From NCBI GenBank assembly GCA_038087015.1, contig JASBNA010000005.1, positions 1,240,001 to 1,304,000 of the forward strand: a stretch of DNA of 64,000 bases, given 5' to 3'. The translations under genes were made by a program, and so were the position numbers. Of this stretch, positions 24,792 through 36,618 are shown in pieces. Position 1 is the stretch's first letter; the number at the start of each line of letters is the position of its first letter. This stretch comes from Cerrena zonata (taxonomy: Eukaryota; Basidiomycota; Agaricomycetes; Polyporales; Cerrenaceae). The notes beneath the pieces are model-generated. The model worked only from the letters and a program-made list of their open reading frames with translations. It did not search any database and was not told the origin of the DNA.

Positions 24792-25869
24792 CTAAAATAA
24801 GAAAGGCACAACAGCCTTCCTCTCCTTGGGATAATGTGGGAACTTCGTGTGATACCACTTATGTCCCCTATACGCCCTCGGAATCATCAAGAAAATCTCA
24901 CTCATGAAGAACAAAAACGGAGGAGACACTGTCATAAAGAACGCATCCAGCGAAGTGAATGAAGGTAATGGGGACGCGGCCAACGCGAACCCAAGCCATT
25001 CCATCCATTCACAGAAGTAATTCGGGTAGGAGATGTATTTGTATAGATAGCCATGTGGGATGGCGTAGTGTTCTTGTTTGTTCTTCTTCTTGTCATCAGA
25101 GTCATCGCTCGCTCTCGCCTTTCCTTTGGCTTTGGCATTTCGGCGGAGATTGAGGAGGATTTCGTCGTGTAGAATATTCCCGGCCAACCCACATACCCAC
25201 ATACCCACTCCAAGCCAGAACATCGGTCTCCTAAAGGCTCCCTCCAGATAGCCCTCCGCCTGAGACGAAGAGAGATATGAACCCATAAGGAAGCCGTTCA
25301 TCACATTGAAGCTTAATCCCGAGAGGGGGACAATGATGTGGGATTTCGACCTGGATGGGGTACGGAGAGGAGAAATGAGGGCTCGGTTGAGGTAGTGAAG
25401 GAGGAAGAGGCCAGAAAGGAATGTTGGTGGGTGGGTGAGATTGAGGGGAGGTGGTGAGGCGTGATGTGTGAGGCTGAGCGGAGAATGGAGGAAGGTATAG
25501 ATGAAAGTTGAAGGGGAAACAAGTTCCATTGCTATCCATGATTTTACACCTGTTTGTAATTTGTGAGATATGAGTAACATAAGGGTAACTGTTAGTATGT
25601 TGGACACGTAAGTGAGTAAATGGGAACATACCGTCGAGGAGAAAGATACTATTTTCCGTGGGTGCGAAGCGACCAAAGGGCGCGACAATGAGGAAGTTTA
25701 TGGGACATACGATGGTAGGAACTATGGCAAACCATTTCCTCGCAACTATTCGGTATGTAAGTCTAACATTAGTGGTCTGAATTTACAACAACCACTGTAT
25801 GACGCCACTAAATCACTGACCATCGTAGAGTACTTGCATCTGACCCACATCTTTGAGTAGTCCAAACAT
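24792..25869 (-). CDS. Steroid 5-alpha-reductase family protein
   Basis: Exons are 25869-25821, 25745-25632 and 25549-24792, giving 306 residues. The N-terminal exons read MFGLLKDVGQMQVLYD and a hydrophobic segment (WFAIVPTIVCPINFLIVAPF) ending GRFAP. Exon 3 carries several further membrane segments, a polar loop (KAKGKARASDDSDDKKKN), the conserved GYLYKYISYPNYFCEWMEW and the C-terminal signature RAYRGHKWYHTKFPHYPKER ending in VPFLF. These are the NADPH-binding C-terminal features of SRD5A-type 3-oxo-5-alpha-steroid 4-dehydrogenases of the ER membrane. Length fits (family about 250-310). The fungal substrate is unknown. All junctions are canonical and in phase. Confidence 0.9.
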
Positions 25870-26703
25870 GATGGTACGTTCCTAACGTCCTATTACAGAA
25901 TAAGTCGTCTAAAGGAAACAGTGTGAGGTTCTTCGTGACTGAACTGAGCAAGACGCGATCGTAGCTAGCGCAGAAATACGTCACACGTTGTGTGGGTGCC
26001 TCGTCCATTTCGGTAGGCGCTCACTCCTTGATAGTGAACCTCGATGTCTCGGTTTGGAAAGTATGCAAGAACAAAGGCTTCATTTTGTACATATCGTATT
26101 GTACGCACGATAAGTACACCGATCGCGTTCGCCGTTTTACCTAAACATTGGTGTGCTAACAAGCATTGAATAGTGAAGACCTCGTGCTCCTCGGATCGGA
26201 CATAGCGGGAGTTTTGCTACCCACCCACACGATGTCAAATTGAAGCGGTCACATAGTACTATAGTAGGCGGACCGACTCCTAACTTTATCATTCTCCTAC
26301 TCGTGACTAGGTACATCTTTAGGATCAACACTCGTTGTCTGGAAGGAAGTGTCTTTGGGTAATCTCTCCCACTGGCATGGAAATGTTCACCTTCATACCC
26401 CGTTACCTGACTTCTTGCATTCTCTCTCTTGTATCACACACTGGAAGGACTCAGCTCTGTAAATCAAGGGTAGTTTATTTTCTCGAACATTTTGTCTGTT
26501 TCGTTGACCATACGGCCTGAACAGTGGGGGAAATGCTGGAATCGACACTGGGCCGGTTTAGATGATACCACTTTAGTTCTGCCACTCCTTCCTTCCGTAT
26601 CGGAGAGCGGGACACTCTTTTCGGGTAATATTTTATGGAGATGCAAGTCGTACTGACCCTTCAATGATTGCTGAATGGACATCAAAGGGAATAGGATTTG
26701 GTC
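25870..26703. other. Divergent intergenic region
   Basis: It lies between the minus-strand reductase gene and the plus-strand secreted-protein gene. Only short open frames occur, with no family resemblance. TATATAAA at 26704-26711 marks the right-hand promoter. Confidence 0.4.
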
Positions 26704-26868
26704 TATATAAACCCTTCGGTGTCGACAAGAAGTCCTCACGAATTCAATCGTCTCTACAGCTTTCAGCCACATACTGAAAACTCACAATCGATTGTAAAGC
26801 TCTACTCGTCTATCTTACTACTTGACCAATCTTCCGAGTACTCTACCCTTTATCCCGTCCTATTCATC

Positions 26869-27276
26869 ATGCGTAACGTTTTCAAGACCATCGTCCTCTT
26901 GGTCGCTACCCTATCTCCCATCATCGTCACTGCCGCACCAGTCTATACCACGAATGGTTTGGTCCTTCGTCAAGCTGACACTACCACCGGTACCAGCGGT
27001 ACTGGCACCACGACACCCAGCAACGATACCACTACGGACGATGGTAGCGGTGGCGGCGACGCGCCAGCAGATGGCCCACCAGGCACCTATACACCTGCAC
27101 CTCGACCGACCATCCCTGGGACCCATATTCCACCAGTCCGCACACCCCCCACTCCTCCTGGTAAACAGACCGGCGGCAATGATGGTACTGGAGGCGACAA
27201 TGGTAGCACAGGGGGTGATGGTTCCACTGGCGGCGGCGACACTTCGGGAGGAGACAACAACACTACCCGGCGATGA
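26869..27276 (+). CDS. Secreted Thr/Gly-rich low-complexity protein
   Basis: The gene is intronless with 135 codons. A signal peptide (MRNVFKTIVLLVATLSPIIV, cleavage near TAAP) is followed by VYTTNGLVLRQ, a Thr/Ser-rich region, a Pro-rich middle (YTPAPRPTIPGTHIPP) and a C-terminal Gly/Asp/Thr repeat (GGDNGSTGGDGSTGGGD) ending NNTTRR. Secretion is well supported by the leader and by TATATAAA 158 bases upstream. It may be a glycosylated wall or matrix protein. No family is recognised, and low complexity prevents a confident function. Confidence 0.68.
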   Translation: MRNVFKTIVLLVATLSPIIVTAAPVYTTNGLVLRQADTTTGTSGTGTTTPSNDTTTDDGSGGGDAPADGPPGTYTPAPRPTIPGTHIPPVRTPPTPPGKQTGGNDGTGGDNGSTGGDGSTGGGDTSGGDNNTTRR

Positions 27277-27455
27277 TGGTACAGGGCTACGAGAGATGAT
27301 AGAGTCAGCGTGGGGGTTGATAAGACCAGCAATTAAGATTTAGCGTCGTCAAATATGTACATTATTTCTTGTTGCATTATCTCAATTCTTGCACCGATTC
27401 ATTTGTGTACATCTCAGCGTACTGTGAACGAATCAAAAAGCATGTGGGCCCCGAT

Positions 27456-27526
27456 ACGCCGAAGGGGAGTCGAACCCCTGCCGCTTGCTTGGAAGGCAAG
27501 CATGATAACCGCTTCACCATCGGCGT
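27456..27526 (-). tRNA. tRNA-Gly (anticodon TCC)
   Basis: The minus-strand sequence folds into a 71-nt cloverleaf without intron. The acceptor stem pairs ACGCCGA with TCGGCGT, the anticodon stem pairs CTTGC with GCAAG around the loop CTTCCAA, and the T-arm reads AGGGGTTCGACTCCCCT. The anticodon TCC reads GGA. The D-arm (TGGTGAAGCGGTTATCA) and B-box GGTTCGACTCC are intact. Confidence 0.93.
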
Positions 27527-27725
27527 CTACATAATGTCTTGCATTACATACTCAGCCAACTTACTTAACAAGACAGTTCACTTCACCTTCAGGCTCATGA
27601 TCAAAGTGAGGACTCTGAGGAGTTGCGTATCTTTAGCTTATTTCAAGTCAATAACTTTCTAGGTCCGTGAACTCTAGGCCAACTTTGATTGTGGCCCACT
27701 AGATCGCTTGTTATAACCTATAAAC

Positions 27726-30700
27726 ATGAACTCGTATCCTCCAGAGCTACTAGCCCAGCTCGCCCCGGTAATGTTTGTAGCAGGATTGGATATCCCGCCA
27801 ACCTCACCTACTCCGCAATCGCCGTCGCCGAAACCACAGGATCCATTCAATGTGTTGTCACTCCGGCTACGTGAAGCTCTTACTGCACAACGCAAGGTAG
27901 CTATATGGCAGCCGGACAAGTCGAAGAAGTTCCAGGTTGTTCTGGTGGACCCGGTGCGTACGGATGATCTTCCTTCGTGAGCTCAATAAAATAACCTTGG
28001 TGTTGTCATACAGGAAGCAAGATTTCCTCCTCGCAAGATAGCACCCGCCGAAGACCAGCAGTTTCATACCCCACATTCACCGCTTTCTCCGTTAACTCCC
28101 TCCTCGCCTCTCCATCCAGATGGTCTCATTGCGCCAATATGGATTCGGAAACACACCACATTAGTCCCGTCTGTATTTGTGCTCTTCAAGCGCATATATG
28201 AACACCAAAGCCCTGTGAATAAGAGTCCACTTGATACTCATGACACCGCAAGTGATCGAGAACGTGAAGCAGAGGAACGAAGGAGAGACACTGAATTGGC
28301 TGCGGAGATTGCTCAACGGAAGAAGACGACGAACGAACGATTGATCAAATTGACGGTGGTCTTGATGGCTAGCCGAAAGATGCTGGGTGCGTACATAATA
28401 TGCTCCAATTGAATATAATCCCAATACTGTTTGGCCTGACGTAGATGATCCTGCACTCGATGCGCGGTTGACATTCATCAGACGGCAGAGTGGTTTAGAT
28501 CCTCGCGCAGCCCTTTTTGTCCTAAGTCCTGTTACACCAACAGAAATCGGAGAATTCGTACACAGGTAAGTGTTCGTACAATTTTGGAATTATATTACTG
28601 ACATGATGCTTCAACAGCTTGCAGGAAGCTCTCTGGGAACCCGCAATCGAGTACTACACCAATCACTCAAAACGAGTTCGACGGAAGAGGAATCGACACA
28701 CCCAAACAAATACAGCTTACCAACAGCCACTTGTTCCTGTAGGTTCGACATATGCGCCACGACCGTTGCGCTCAGAAGGCTGGTCAGTCCGGTACGAGTA
28801 TAAGATGGGTTGTTTTGCGGAGTTCAGAGGCGAGGATGATATTGCCTTAAAGTGGGTCACACCTCAAGCATGTCCCTATGATCTTATAACGCGTACATTG
28901 TAGACATTATCACGATGCCTACTCGGCTCTTCACATCATGTTCGGTTCTACAGCCATTCTACCGCCGAGAACGAAACGATGGGCTGAAGCCAAGGTCCTC
29001 GCTGATTGTATAAGTGTCAAGGTGGGTGAGTGTTCACTTATTGACTGTTAACAATATATATTGAGAATTGACGTTATCAATAACCTAGATTTGCAAACTG
29101 TACTTGTATAACAACGAACATGCAATGGCGTTATCTCATCATGACTCACATATGCGTATGTTTTCTGACCTCTCACGAGGGTGGGGTATTGGCGAAGAAA
29201 CATTCGAATTTTGGAGCTGGCGTGCGAGACAGTGATTCTTATTATTCATCATCTCTTATTTCCAGAGCACTTAAATACACTCTTTTTCTAGACATCGTGT
29301 CTTCGCGGAGCTTCTGGAACAAGGCACACGTTCGACACTAAAGATACCCAGTCACCTTCCGACATCTAGTGTATCCAAGTTGCAAGACGTCCAAAGAGGC
29401 CCATTGGAAGTCGAAGGCATGCGAGCACTAGGATTGAATCCAGCGTCGGCGTTACAACATCCTGGGTTCTACTATTACATGGCCGCCAAGTGTACAGAGA
29501 GCCGAAGAGAACGCTTTCTAGCAGCGACAGAAGACGAAGTCAGCTTTCGATGTGTCTTCTGGATCATATGTTTGTATCTTAATCGAGTTATAGGACTCAC
29601 ATCTTGCAACTTCACCTGGGTTCGCTAATGAAAGGAAAGTGGATCATTTGAGTATCGTTCTTGAGGTGCGTGCTAAGCATCAGTTAGGATGTTGCAAACT
29701 TACAAAATACCTCTCCAATATAGCTTTATACCAGAGCGTACGAACTTTTCAAGAAGTATAATGCTTCAAGTAACCAAGCCCAGGGTCGCTTAACATTATG
29801 GATAGCGTATCTCATCGCTCAGACATATTACGAGTCTGGCAAGTTCGAGATGGCAGTTCGGTACGCATGCTTAAATCCAACTTTTATCTTGAATCTGTAT
29901 GCTTACTTCTACCCCTCGGTAGTTTCTTCGAGCGTATAGCTAAGACCTATAGGCGTGAACAATGGGATGCTCTGTTAAAGCCTCTGTTGTCGACGTGGTA
30001 TAGGTGTGCGCAACATCTCGGGAATATGGAACTTAGCATGCAACTTCTGTTCGAGATTCTTGGGCATGGTATGTTCATCACGAATGGTATTCAGATATAT
30101 TTTAATATGTTTAATAGGCCCTGCTGACGACCAAGACGATCCCGAAGCGTTGGAAGAGGATTTGATCGCTGTCTTGAAGGTGTCTGTTATTTCGCGATAC
30201 GCTACATCATTTGCTAATCGATCTTCGTCCACAGAGTACAGTGCCTTCCTCTGACCAACTCCTCACTGTAGACTTATCAGAGTCAGGACCATTACGTACG
30301 TTTAACAATCCAAGAAAATGCTGCTCCCTAACCGTTTTTCCGTTCTCTCAGTGGATACAACATCCATCTTTTGGAAATCACATGCAAATGTCGACGAACT
30401 GACTGCTTTCCAAGTAACCCTCGCCGCCCCGGAGATAGTCTCTTTGGTCTCACTACCATTTACCTCATTGACTATCCAAGTCTCTCATGGCTTCCCTCTG
30501 ATCACCCTCGAACATGAACCAATCTCTTCGGATGATGCGACCACTCTTGTACAGAAAATCGATTTAGGCAGTTTGGCTCCAAATGAGAATGAGGCTGATA
30601 GTCAGAAGACACTCAAGGCGAATCTTCGTTGGAAACCCGGTTCTGTCATCGTGCTGTGTGGATTTTTATCTTCAAGTGTTCCCAAGAATCTCTCGGTAGG

Positions 30701-32532
30701 TGTTAGAAAGAGTTTAATAGTATTCGATGTTCTGACTCGGTAACTGATAGGTAGCGCAACTCGTGTTGAACCTAAAAGAGGGGAACTGGAATATTGAACT
30801 TCCATTACAAGCTAACAGTCGTCGGTTGGGAGTCATTACAAATCCTCGATGGCTCAGTTCTGTCAATCCTCCACGATGGGTCACCGTACGAAGGGATAAC
30901 TATTCGTTTGTTACGTATGTTACCTAATGTTCTGTCTTGGTATAAGTATGATATGCTCATCTGAATCCCTAGTATTCGACACCGGCCTCATCAAGTTCAA
31001 GTTTCTCTCAAGAACGAAGCTCCTGCATACCTCGGAGAAGAGTTCCCCATCACACTTGATGTTACAAACACTGACGACCGTGAATTGGACATCGTCGTGG
31101 ACGTCTTGTTGCAGCCCACCGAGATTGAGGAAGCAGGTTTGTCATAGATCCAGTAGTTCCTCTCAATCTTTGCTCAATACCCCTTCATTCTAGATAACTT
31201 TATTAGCCTCGATGGGCAACGATCTAACTCTTTCATCAAGAGCGTCGCGTTAGGTGTCCTTTCACCAGGTGTGAATATCTCCAAAACAATGTATTTGGGT
31301 TGTTCAGGTGCTGTCGGAGACCGGGTTATCGACATTTCCGTACAATCTCGCACTACAAACTCAATTGAACCTACCACTCCTGTTTCTCCGCAGAGTCCCT
31401 CTGTGGCGGTTGATTCAGGGGAAACACTGCGAACCCTGGTAGTACCCACTGTTGATCCAATAACAGTCACCCATCAGGTTAGCTATCGACGATCGACGAA
31501 GCCATCAACTGGCCTCGGAAATCTGGATGCATTCGAAAGTGATTATTGGGAAGATGCAGGCGAGGCGCATGTTACGACCACAATGGCATGTGTAGGCCCC
31601 TCTGGTGTCTACGTCGAGAGTATCAAGCTAATCCGAGAAGTACGTGACAATCAGGCAATCTGCATGAAATATATACTGAACGTCTACAGGATGGGTCCTA
31701 TGCAAAGGTGACCACTAGTCTGGTCGACAAAGATGAAGCGGACTTCTGTACAGGTATGTCGGCATCTATATCAGTTTGTATTCACACACGATTAACTCAG
31801 TTTCTTATAGAATGGTTGAACGGCGATGAGTTCTGTGACCAATGCCAAATTTCACTTGCTCGTGCAGATGAACCGTTGGAAGGAAATCAGATTCCCGGTC
31901 CTGGGGCCTACGAAGTAATTTGGAGAAGGTAAAGAACAGCTACTCATGAGTTGTCGTGATAGCTGACCAGGTCTCGTAGATTACTCCCTGATGGTAAACA
32001 GGGAACACTTTCTACAAGTCGACTCAAACTTCCACCCCTCAAACCACCTTCAGATGGACTCGTCGCACTACTCAAAGTTCCCAACACAGCAAAACTTCAC
32101 GAGCCAATCCCTCTCCAATTAACGATTCGCAACGCACACCCAACCAAATCAGCCAACATCATTGTTCAGTTGGAACCTGACCCCATTACAGATGGGTTTG
32201 TCGTAGCGGGGCTTCGAAGTGGCCGATTGCCAATTTTGATACCAGGTGGAGAAGAGGTTGTACGATGGAATCTCATACCAGTAGAGTGTGGCTGGGTCCA
32301 GGTGCCAAAGATTAAAGTGATGAACCGACGGCCACCTTTCCCGTCTCCTCAAGGCCAAGAGTCTGAACCGGAAGGCGAGAGTGTGGACATCGTAGATGTT
32401 CGATGGGACAGCAGGTCGGAAGAATCAAGTGCTGATGTACGGATTTCGGTGGATGCCCCTAGAAAGAGTGGCGAGGGAGTGAAGATAGACGATGCTTCAC
32501 ATTCCGATGCTATTGTTTTGGTCCTACCATAG
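27726..32532 (+). CDS. TRAPP complex subunit TRAPPC11 (foie gras/Gryzun)
   Basis: This large subunit of the TRAPP III tethering complex acts in ER-Golgi traffic and autophagy. Nineteen exons join in frame to 1264 residues: 27726-27953, 28014-28386, 28445-28565, 28618-28851, 28904-29021, 29089-29231, 29292-29538, 29594-29665, 29724-29860, 29923-30068, 30118-30179, 30235-30295, 30352-30695, 30751-30914, 30973-31136, 31194-31639, 31690-31753, 31811-31928, 31980-32532. It starts MNSYPPELLAQLAPVMFVAG, the family's characteristic N-terminus. The foie gras helical-repeat region includes GFYYYMAAKC, TSPGFANERKVDHLSIVLE and AQTYYESGKFEMAVRFFERI. The C-terminal Gryzun beta-sandwich region includes PHQVQVSLKNEAPAYLGEEF and DRELDIVVDVLLQPTE. 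The gene is intact; human TRAPPC11 is about 1130 residues. Confidence 0.93.
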
Positions 32533-32788
32533 CCTAAATTTTCAACCTCACTCGTTCACATTGTGTATCCATTTGCGTACGTGCGTTTCTATCTCAGTTA
32601 CTATATTAAGATCTTTCAAGTGTGGGGTTCTCAAGGCGACTTCGGATGGGTCACATCCACTACTCATGTTCGATGTCGTCACGATTGCGCTCACATGCAT
32701 TAGCAATCACAACTGTATGAATATATATAAGTGTGTGTTGCACTGGTGAAGGTCCATCTAATTGATAGTACTACCTTCAACATCCACC

Positions 32789-33745
32789 ATGAGCGGCATT
32801 CCTGACCAACGTATTTTCCCTCACGCTACAGGTAAAGCAGCAGAAACAGTAGCCAAGCATCAAGAACCCCAAGATCTTATCTTCCATGCTGGATGGGTAC
32901 GTCTTCAGCATGAAGCTTACTTGTCTGTTGAATTCCGAAACTGAAGTCATTAACAGTTTTGTCCGTATGTCCAAAGGACCTGGATTGCTCTCGAAGAGCG
33001 CGGTATCCCGTACCAATACAAGGAGGTGAATCCATACAAAAAGGAGAAGCACTTCCTCGGTAGGAGCTCGAATCATACTCTAAAGAATAAATCGTATTAA
33101 TGCTCTAATAATCATTACAGACATCAATCCCAAGGGCTTGGTCCCTGCTATCGAATATCAAGGCAAAGCTCTGTACGAGTCCTTGATCCTCACTGAATTC
33201 CTCGAGGATGCATACCCTTCAACTAAGCCTAACCTTCTTCCCGCGGATCCATACACAAGAGCGTATGTTCGTATCTGGATTGATCACATCAACAAGCAAA
33301 TTGTGCCAAACTTCATGCGAGTTGTCCAAGCCCAGGAAGAGGATAAACAGAAAGCCGCTCTTGCAGACTTCGTGAAGGGGCTCACGACGCTCACTGAGAA
33401 AATCAAAGGACCCTACTTCCTTGGTGAAGAATTCAGTTTGGTCGATGTCGCGATCGCGCCTTGGGTTGTTCGAGACTATATCATCAGGGAAAACCGAGGA
33501 TTCCTGAGAGAAGCCGCTGGAGATGTTTGGAAGCAATATGCTGAAAAGCTGGAGAGTAGGGACAGTGTCCTTCGCACTCAAAGTGTAAGCCGACCTGAAC
33601 TTTGGGCTATTATTGAGAATGTTGCTAACGATATCAATACTGACAGAACAAAGAACATTCTGCTGAGATTTATGGTCGGTATCTGCGGAATGAGGCACAG
33701 AGTGAGGCTGCAAAGGCTATAAGAGAGGGCAGACCTATTCCTTAA
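32789..33745 (+). CDS. Glutathione S-transferase, omega-type
   Basis: Four exons (32789-32896, 32957-33059, 33121-33584, 33647-33745) give 257 residues. The thioredoxin-fold N-terminal domain shows FCPYVQRTWIALEERGIPY, whose Cys in CPYV is the omega-class active site, then NPKGLVPAIEY (cis-Pro) and ESLILTEFLEDAYP for glutathione binding. The helical C-terminal domain includes RIWIDHINKQIVPNFMR and GEEFSLVDVAIAPW, a common GST N-capping/hydrophobic motif. The protein probably reduces glutathionyl conjugates or disulfides in the cytosol. TATATATAA lies about 60 bases upstream (32722-32730). Confidence 0.92.
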
Positions 33746-33931
33746 AATATTGATGGGCCCAGTAAGGGGGAAAGGAGTCTTGTACCGTAATGATACGAGA
33801 AATGCTTCAAAACGCCGAGTTCATATGCAATCCTGATACACAAGGCCATGCATGTAATTTGACTTGACATAAAAATTATATACTGCTCATGAATCAATAA
33901 TGTATCGGAGTGTAGTATTGAGAAAAAAAGT

Positions 33932-34025
33932 CGTCACCTGTGCGATTCGAACACACGCGTGCAAAGCACAACCGCTAACAGCTATAAATAGCAGGCGATC
34001 CCGTTAACCACTCCGGCAAAGTGAC
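33932..34025 (-). tRNA. tRNA-Ser (anticodon GCT) with a 12-nt intron
   Basis: The minus strand begins GTCACTT and ends AGGTGAC plus discriminator G, which pair as the acceptor stem with one G-U. The D-arm is followed by the anticodon stem ATCGC, loop CTGCTA, a 12-nt insert (TTTATAGCTGTT), then A and GCGGT. Removing the insert gives a 7-base loop with anticodon GCT, one base 3' of which is the canonical intron site. A long variable arm (TGTGCTTTGCACG) and T-arm TGTGTTCGAATCGCACA are typical of tRNA-Ser. Mature length is 82. Confidence 0.92.
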
Positions 34026-34168
34026 TTACCCCTATCTTTTGTGTATAGCAACAGAGCAGCGCTGCTCTAGATCTCTAAGTCGCGAGATAGCGCTTACTCA
34101 AATTATGCACTGCACTGGCCAAGGCTCTTGACTCTTGCTACTTGCTACTTGCTTTTCTACATTATCTC

Positions 34169-34569
34169 ATGTCTCTCATTGAAGTATGTTATGATGTAGT
34201 ATATGGCAGATATCATTTACTGATTGTGTCACTCTCCCTCCCTTTGATCAGGTTATCGCCAACGATCGACTCGGTCGCAAAGGCATGTAGAGAACTTTAT
34301 CTTTATACCAATCCGCCAACTTACACAATCTCTAGTCCGGGTTAAATGCAGCTCTGAGGATACAGTTGGCGATCTCAAGAAACTCATCGCTGCGCAAACC
34401 GGTACCGATTATAGGAAGATTCAACTGAAGAAATGGTATGCCAGGCCCCCTCCTTCTGTGTGTCCCTCCGCTGATGATATCATTTTCCCATAGGTATACC
34501 ATCTACAAAGATCACATCACTCTCGCCGATTATGAGATCCATGACGGAATGAGTCTTGAGATGTACTAA
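34169..34569 (+). CDS. HUB1: Ubiquitin-like modifier UBL5/Hub1
   Basis: Exons 34169-34183, 34252-34282, 34336-34435 and 34494-34569 give exactly 73 residues, the family's length. Sequence blocks are [60 protein letters not shown] and [11 protein letters not shown]. The protein lacks the C-terminal GG of ubiquitin, as Hub1 does. Hub1 binds spliceosomal HIND motifs (Snu66) and promotes use of weak or non-canonical 5' splice sites. Intron 2 (34283-34335) begins GCATGT, a GC-AG intron. A GT four bases downstream would shift the frame, so the GC donor must be used. Exon 1 is only 15 nt. The 3' end faces PTRHD1, which is convergent. Confidence 0.95.
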
Positions 34570-34771
34570 TCGGCCTTGGATGACGCTCCCATCATAGGCA
34601 GGACTTCTTATACTCACTTTCGCTTCGCTGTCGTTGTTGGACATCTATTCCTTCTCCTGTAATAACAACAATATTGTAGCAATATCAACACTTTGATTGA
34701 ATACCTTTGCCCACCAAACAGGGTGTTGAACAAGCCAAGAACGACGGTCATAATATGTTGACATAGACGAG

Positions 34772-35534
34772 TCAGCCTTTCCAGAGTCGGCTCCCAGACT
34801 TGTCTAATATCTTCTTTATCCTATTGTCCCTACGATTAGGAGCAAGGGCAATGCACGTAGGGACGTTCTCCGGTTGTTCCACCCACATGTGGTGAGAGAT
34901 AGGAGGCGTAGCATTAGACAGTAGTGTGCTGAGTTTGAGAAGACTAGTTTCGTTGGATGTCTTTCAAATACGGATCATGAGTTGATGAGTTATATGCTAT
35001 GCCGGTGAATACATGCCTGAAGTACCGCCTAGAAGAAGACTTAAATCAGAGATGGCTAGGATAGAATTCACATTACTCTTTCTACCTTTCGCATGTTTTT
35101 TAAATCCTCCAAGTAGGACCGAGTCTCGATAATGTCTCTAGTTTCATGCAAGATCTGAGTGTGCATCTTACTTTGGCTTGCTGGACAAGAAGTAAATTTG
35201 AATTGGCTCACTGCAGCTGTCGCATGTGCTACTTGTGCCATCAAAGGTCCGACACCCCAGCCTTCGGCCTGTAATATTTAAAGCTCGTGAGCTATTACAG
35301 AAATGAAATAATTACCTATCTCACCTCCAATAAGTCGCGCCGGACGACGATTTGCATGACTAGCGGTGGGTCCGCCTTGACTAATTGTTCGGTGGTGGTT
35401 GATTCGGGTACATCAGCACTAGAGGACATTCTAGGTCCAGTAGCAAAGAATCTTGGGGTTTTGGTTAGGGGGCGTGGGGCTGTTGGTGTATATCCACCAC
35501 AATGTATAACTCTATGGCGGAAGAGAGCCAACAT
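34772..35534 (-). CDS. PTRHD1-type peptidyl-tRNA hydrolase family protein
   Basis: Exons are 35534-35325, 35268-35212, 35154-35086, 35028-35017 and 34960-34772, giving 178 residues. The Pth2-like core reads VMQIVVRRDLL, AEGWGVGPLMAQVAHATAA, HETRD, LEDLKNMRKAVLQ, then HHMWVEQPENVPTCIALAPN. That is the PTRHD1 pattern, a paralogue of peptidyl-tRNA hydrolase 2 whose catalytic activity is debated. Exon 4 is a 12-nt microexon (AVLQ), and the next intron (34961-35016) is GC-AG with donor GCATGT. The N-terminus MLALFRHRVIHCGG...RFFATGPR lacks acidic residues and is Arg-rich, like a mitochondrial presequence. A second Met (MSSSADVPES, 35429) would give a cytosolic form. Confidence 0.88.
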
Positions 35535-36496
35535 GCCAATCTAGTACACCCACCAAATTGGTATTCACACCGTCGGACTCGTGTGATCTGGCTGGCAGCA
35601 GTGATCGATCACTAATACATTATTCACGTCTACCCCTTCGTCCGTCACGATGATAATCGACTCGGAGTTTGTCTCAGTCTGTTCATTCTCCTACCGAACT
35701 CCGGTTAAGAAGGATCGTTCAACTTCGAGCTCGGCTTCTTTCCGAGCGACACCTTGGCTTGGATATGTTGTCTTTGATATCTTATGACTTATCACCGTCG
35801 TGATAGATGTGGATGATGACTGGCATTCAAAACGCTCTATAACAGTATGGAGGAACGGCGGCCTTCCGAAAGCAGAAGCTGGAACTTCGCGAGCCTACAG
35901 ATGACTAGGATTCAAGTTGCGACTCTGGGTCATTCACCCTCAGATCTGAATTGCGATGTATATCATATGACGACTTGCCTTTGCTTCATTGACTCACAAT
36001 GATACTGACTCATATCTTGGCGAGGCCTCGGGTTACACACAAGTAATCATTCGTCATACTGGTCAACCCGGTGGTACCACAATCAATCCGAAGACACAAA
36101 GATGATTGAAGATACCGAGTCGGAAATGCTATCATTCTCATCAAAGGTAGAATACCCCGGGTCGCTGAAATGCATATTTATAGAATGCTGCAAGTTCTCC
36201 GAGTCGTCGTTGCGCCTAACGGTAAAAGAATAAAATAACCAACTGTTTATGATACGCACCTCGCCGTGAGGCCACAAAGTAGGTGCTTCGAAGATGAGCA
36301 CTTCGTGCAATGATTTGTTTAGATATGTAAACAGACACTGGAAGATGTAGATGGTATGGTCGTCCCATAAACTATGACGTCTAGATGATGCTGATAGGAG
36401 ATGCTTCAGAAAAATCCATGTGGTCAGGATGAGGGCGTCCCGAACTCGGAGCTCTCAGCTTACACTCTGCGTAGCAATAACGACGGTGCTGTTAAG
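35535..36496. other. Intergenic region between PTRHD1 and a small secreted gene
   Basis: No gene is supported; the longest frame is a 75-codon minus-strand frame without features. TATATAAG at 36497-36504 is the likely promoter element of the gene on the right. Confidence 0.4.
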
Positions 36497-36618
36497 GTAT
36501 ATAAGACACATATGACTTGCTGGTGGAGGTAACTTTTCGATCGTGATCAAGGTGAGAGGGAAGTGGAGGATACGGTCTAGAACGTGTTGCTAACAATCTG
36601 TCAGAGAATTTCCGGAAC

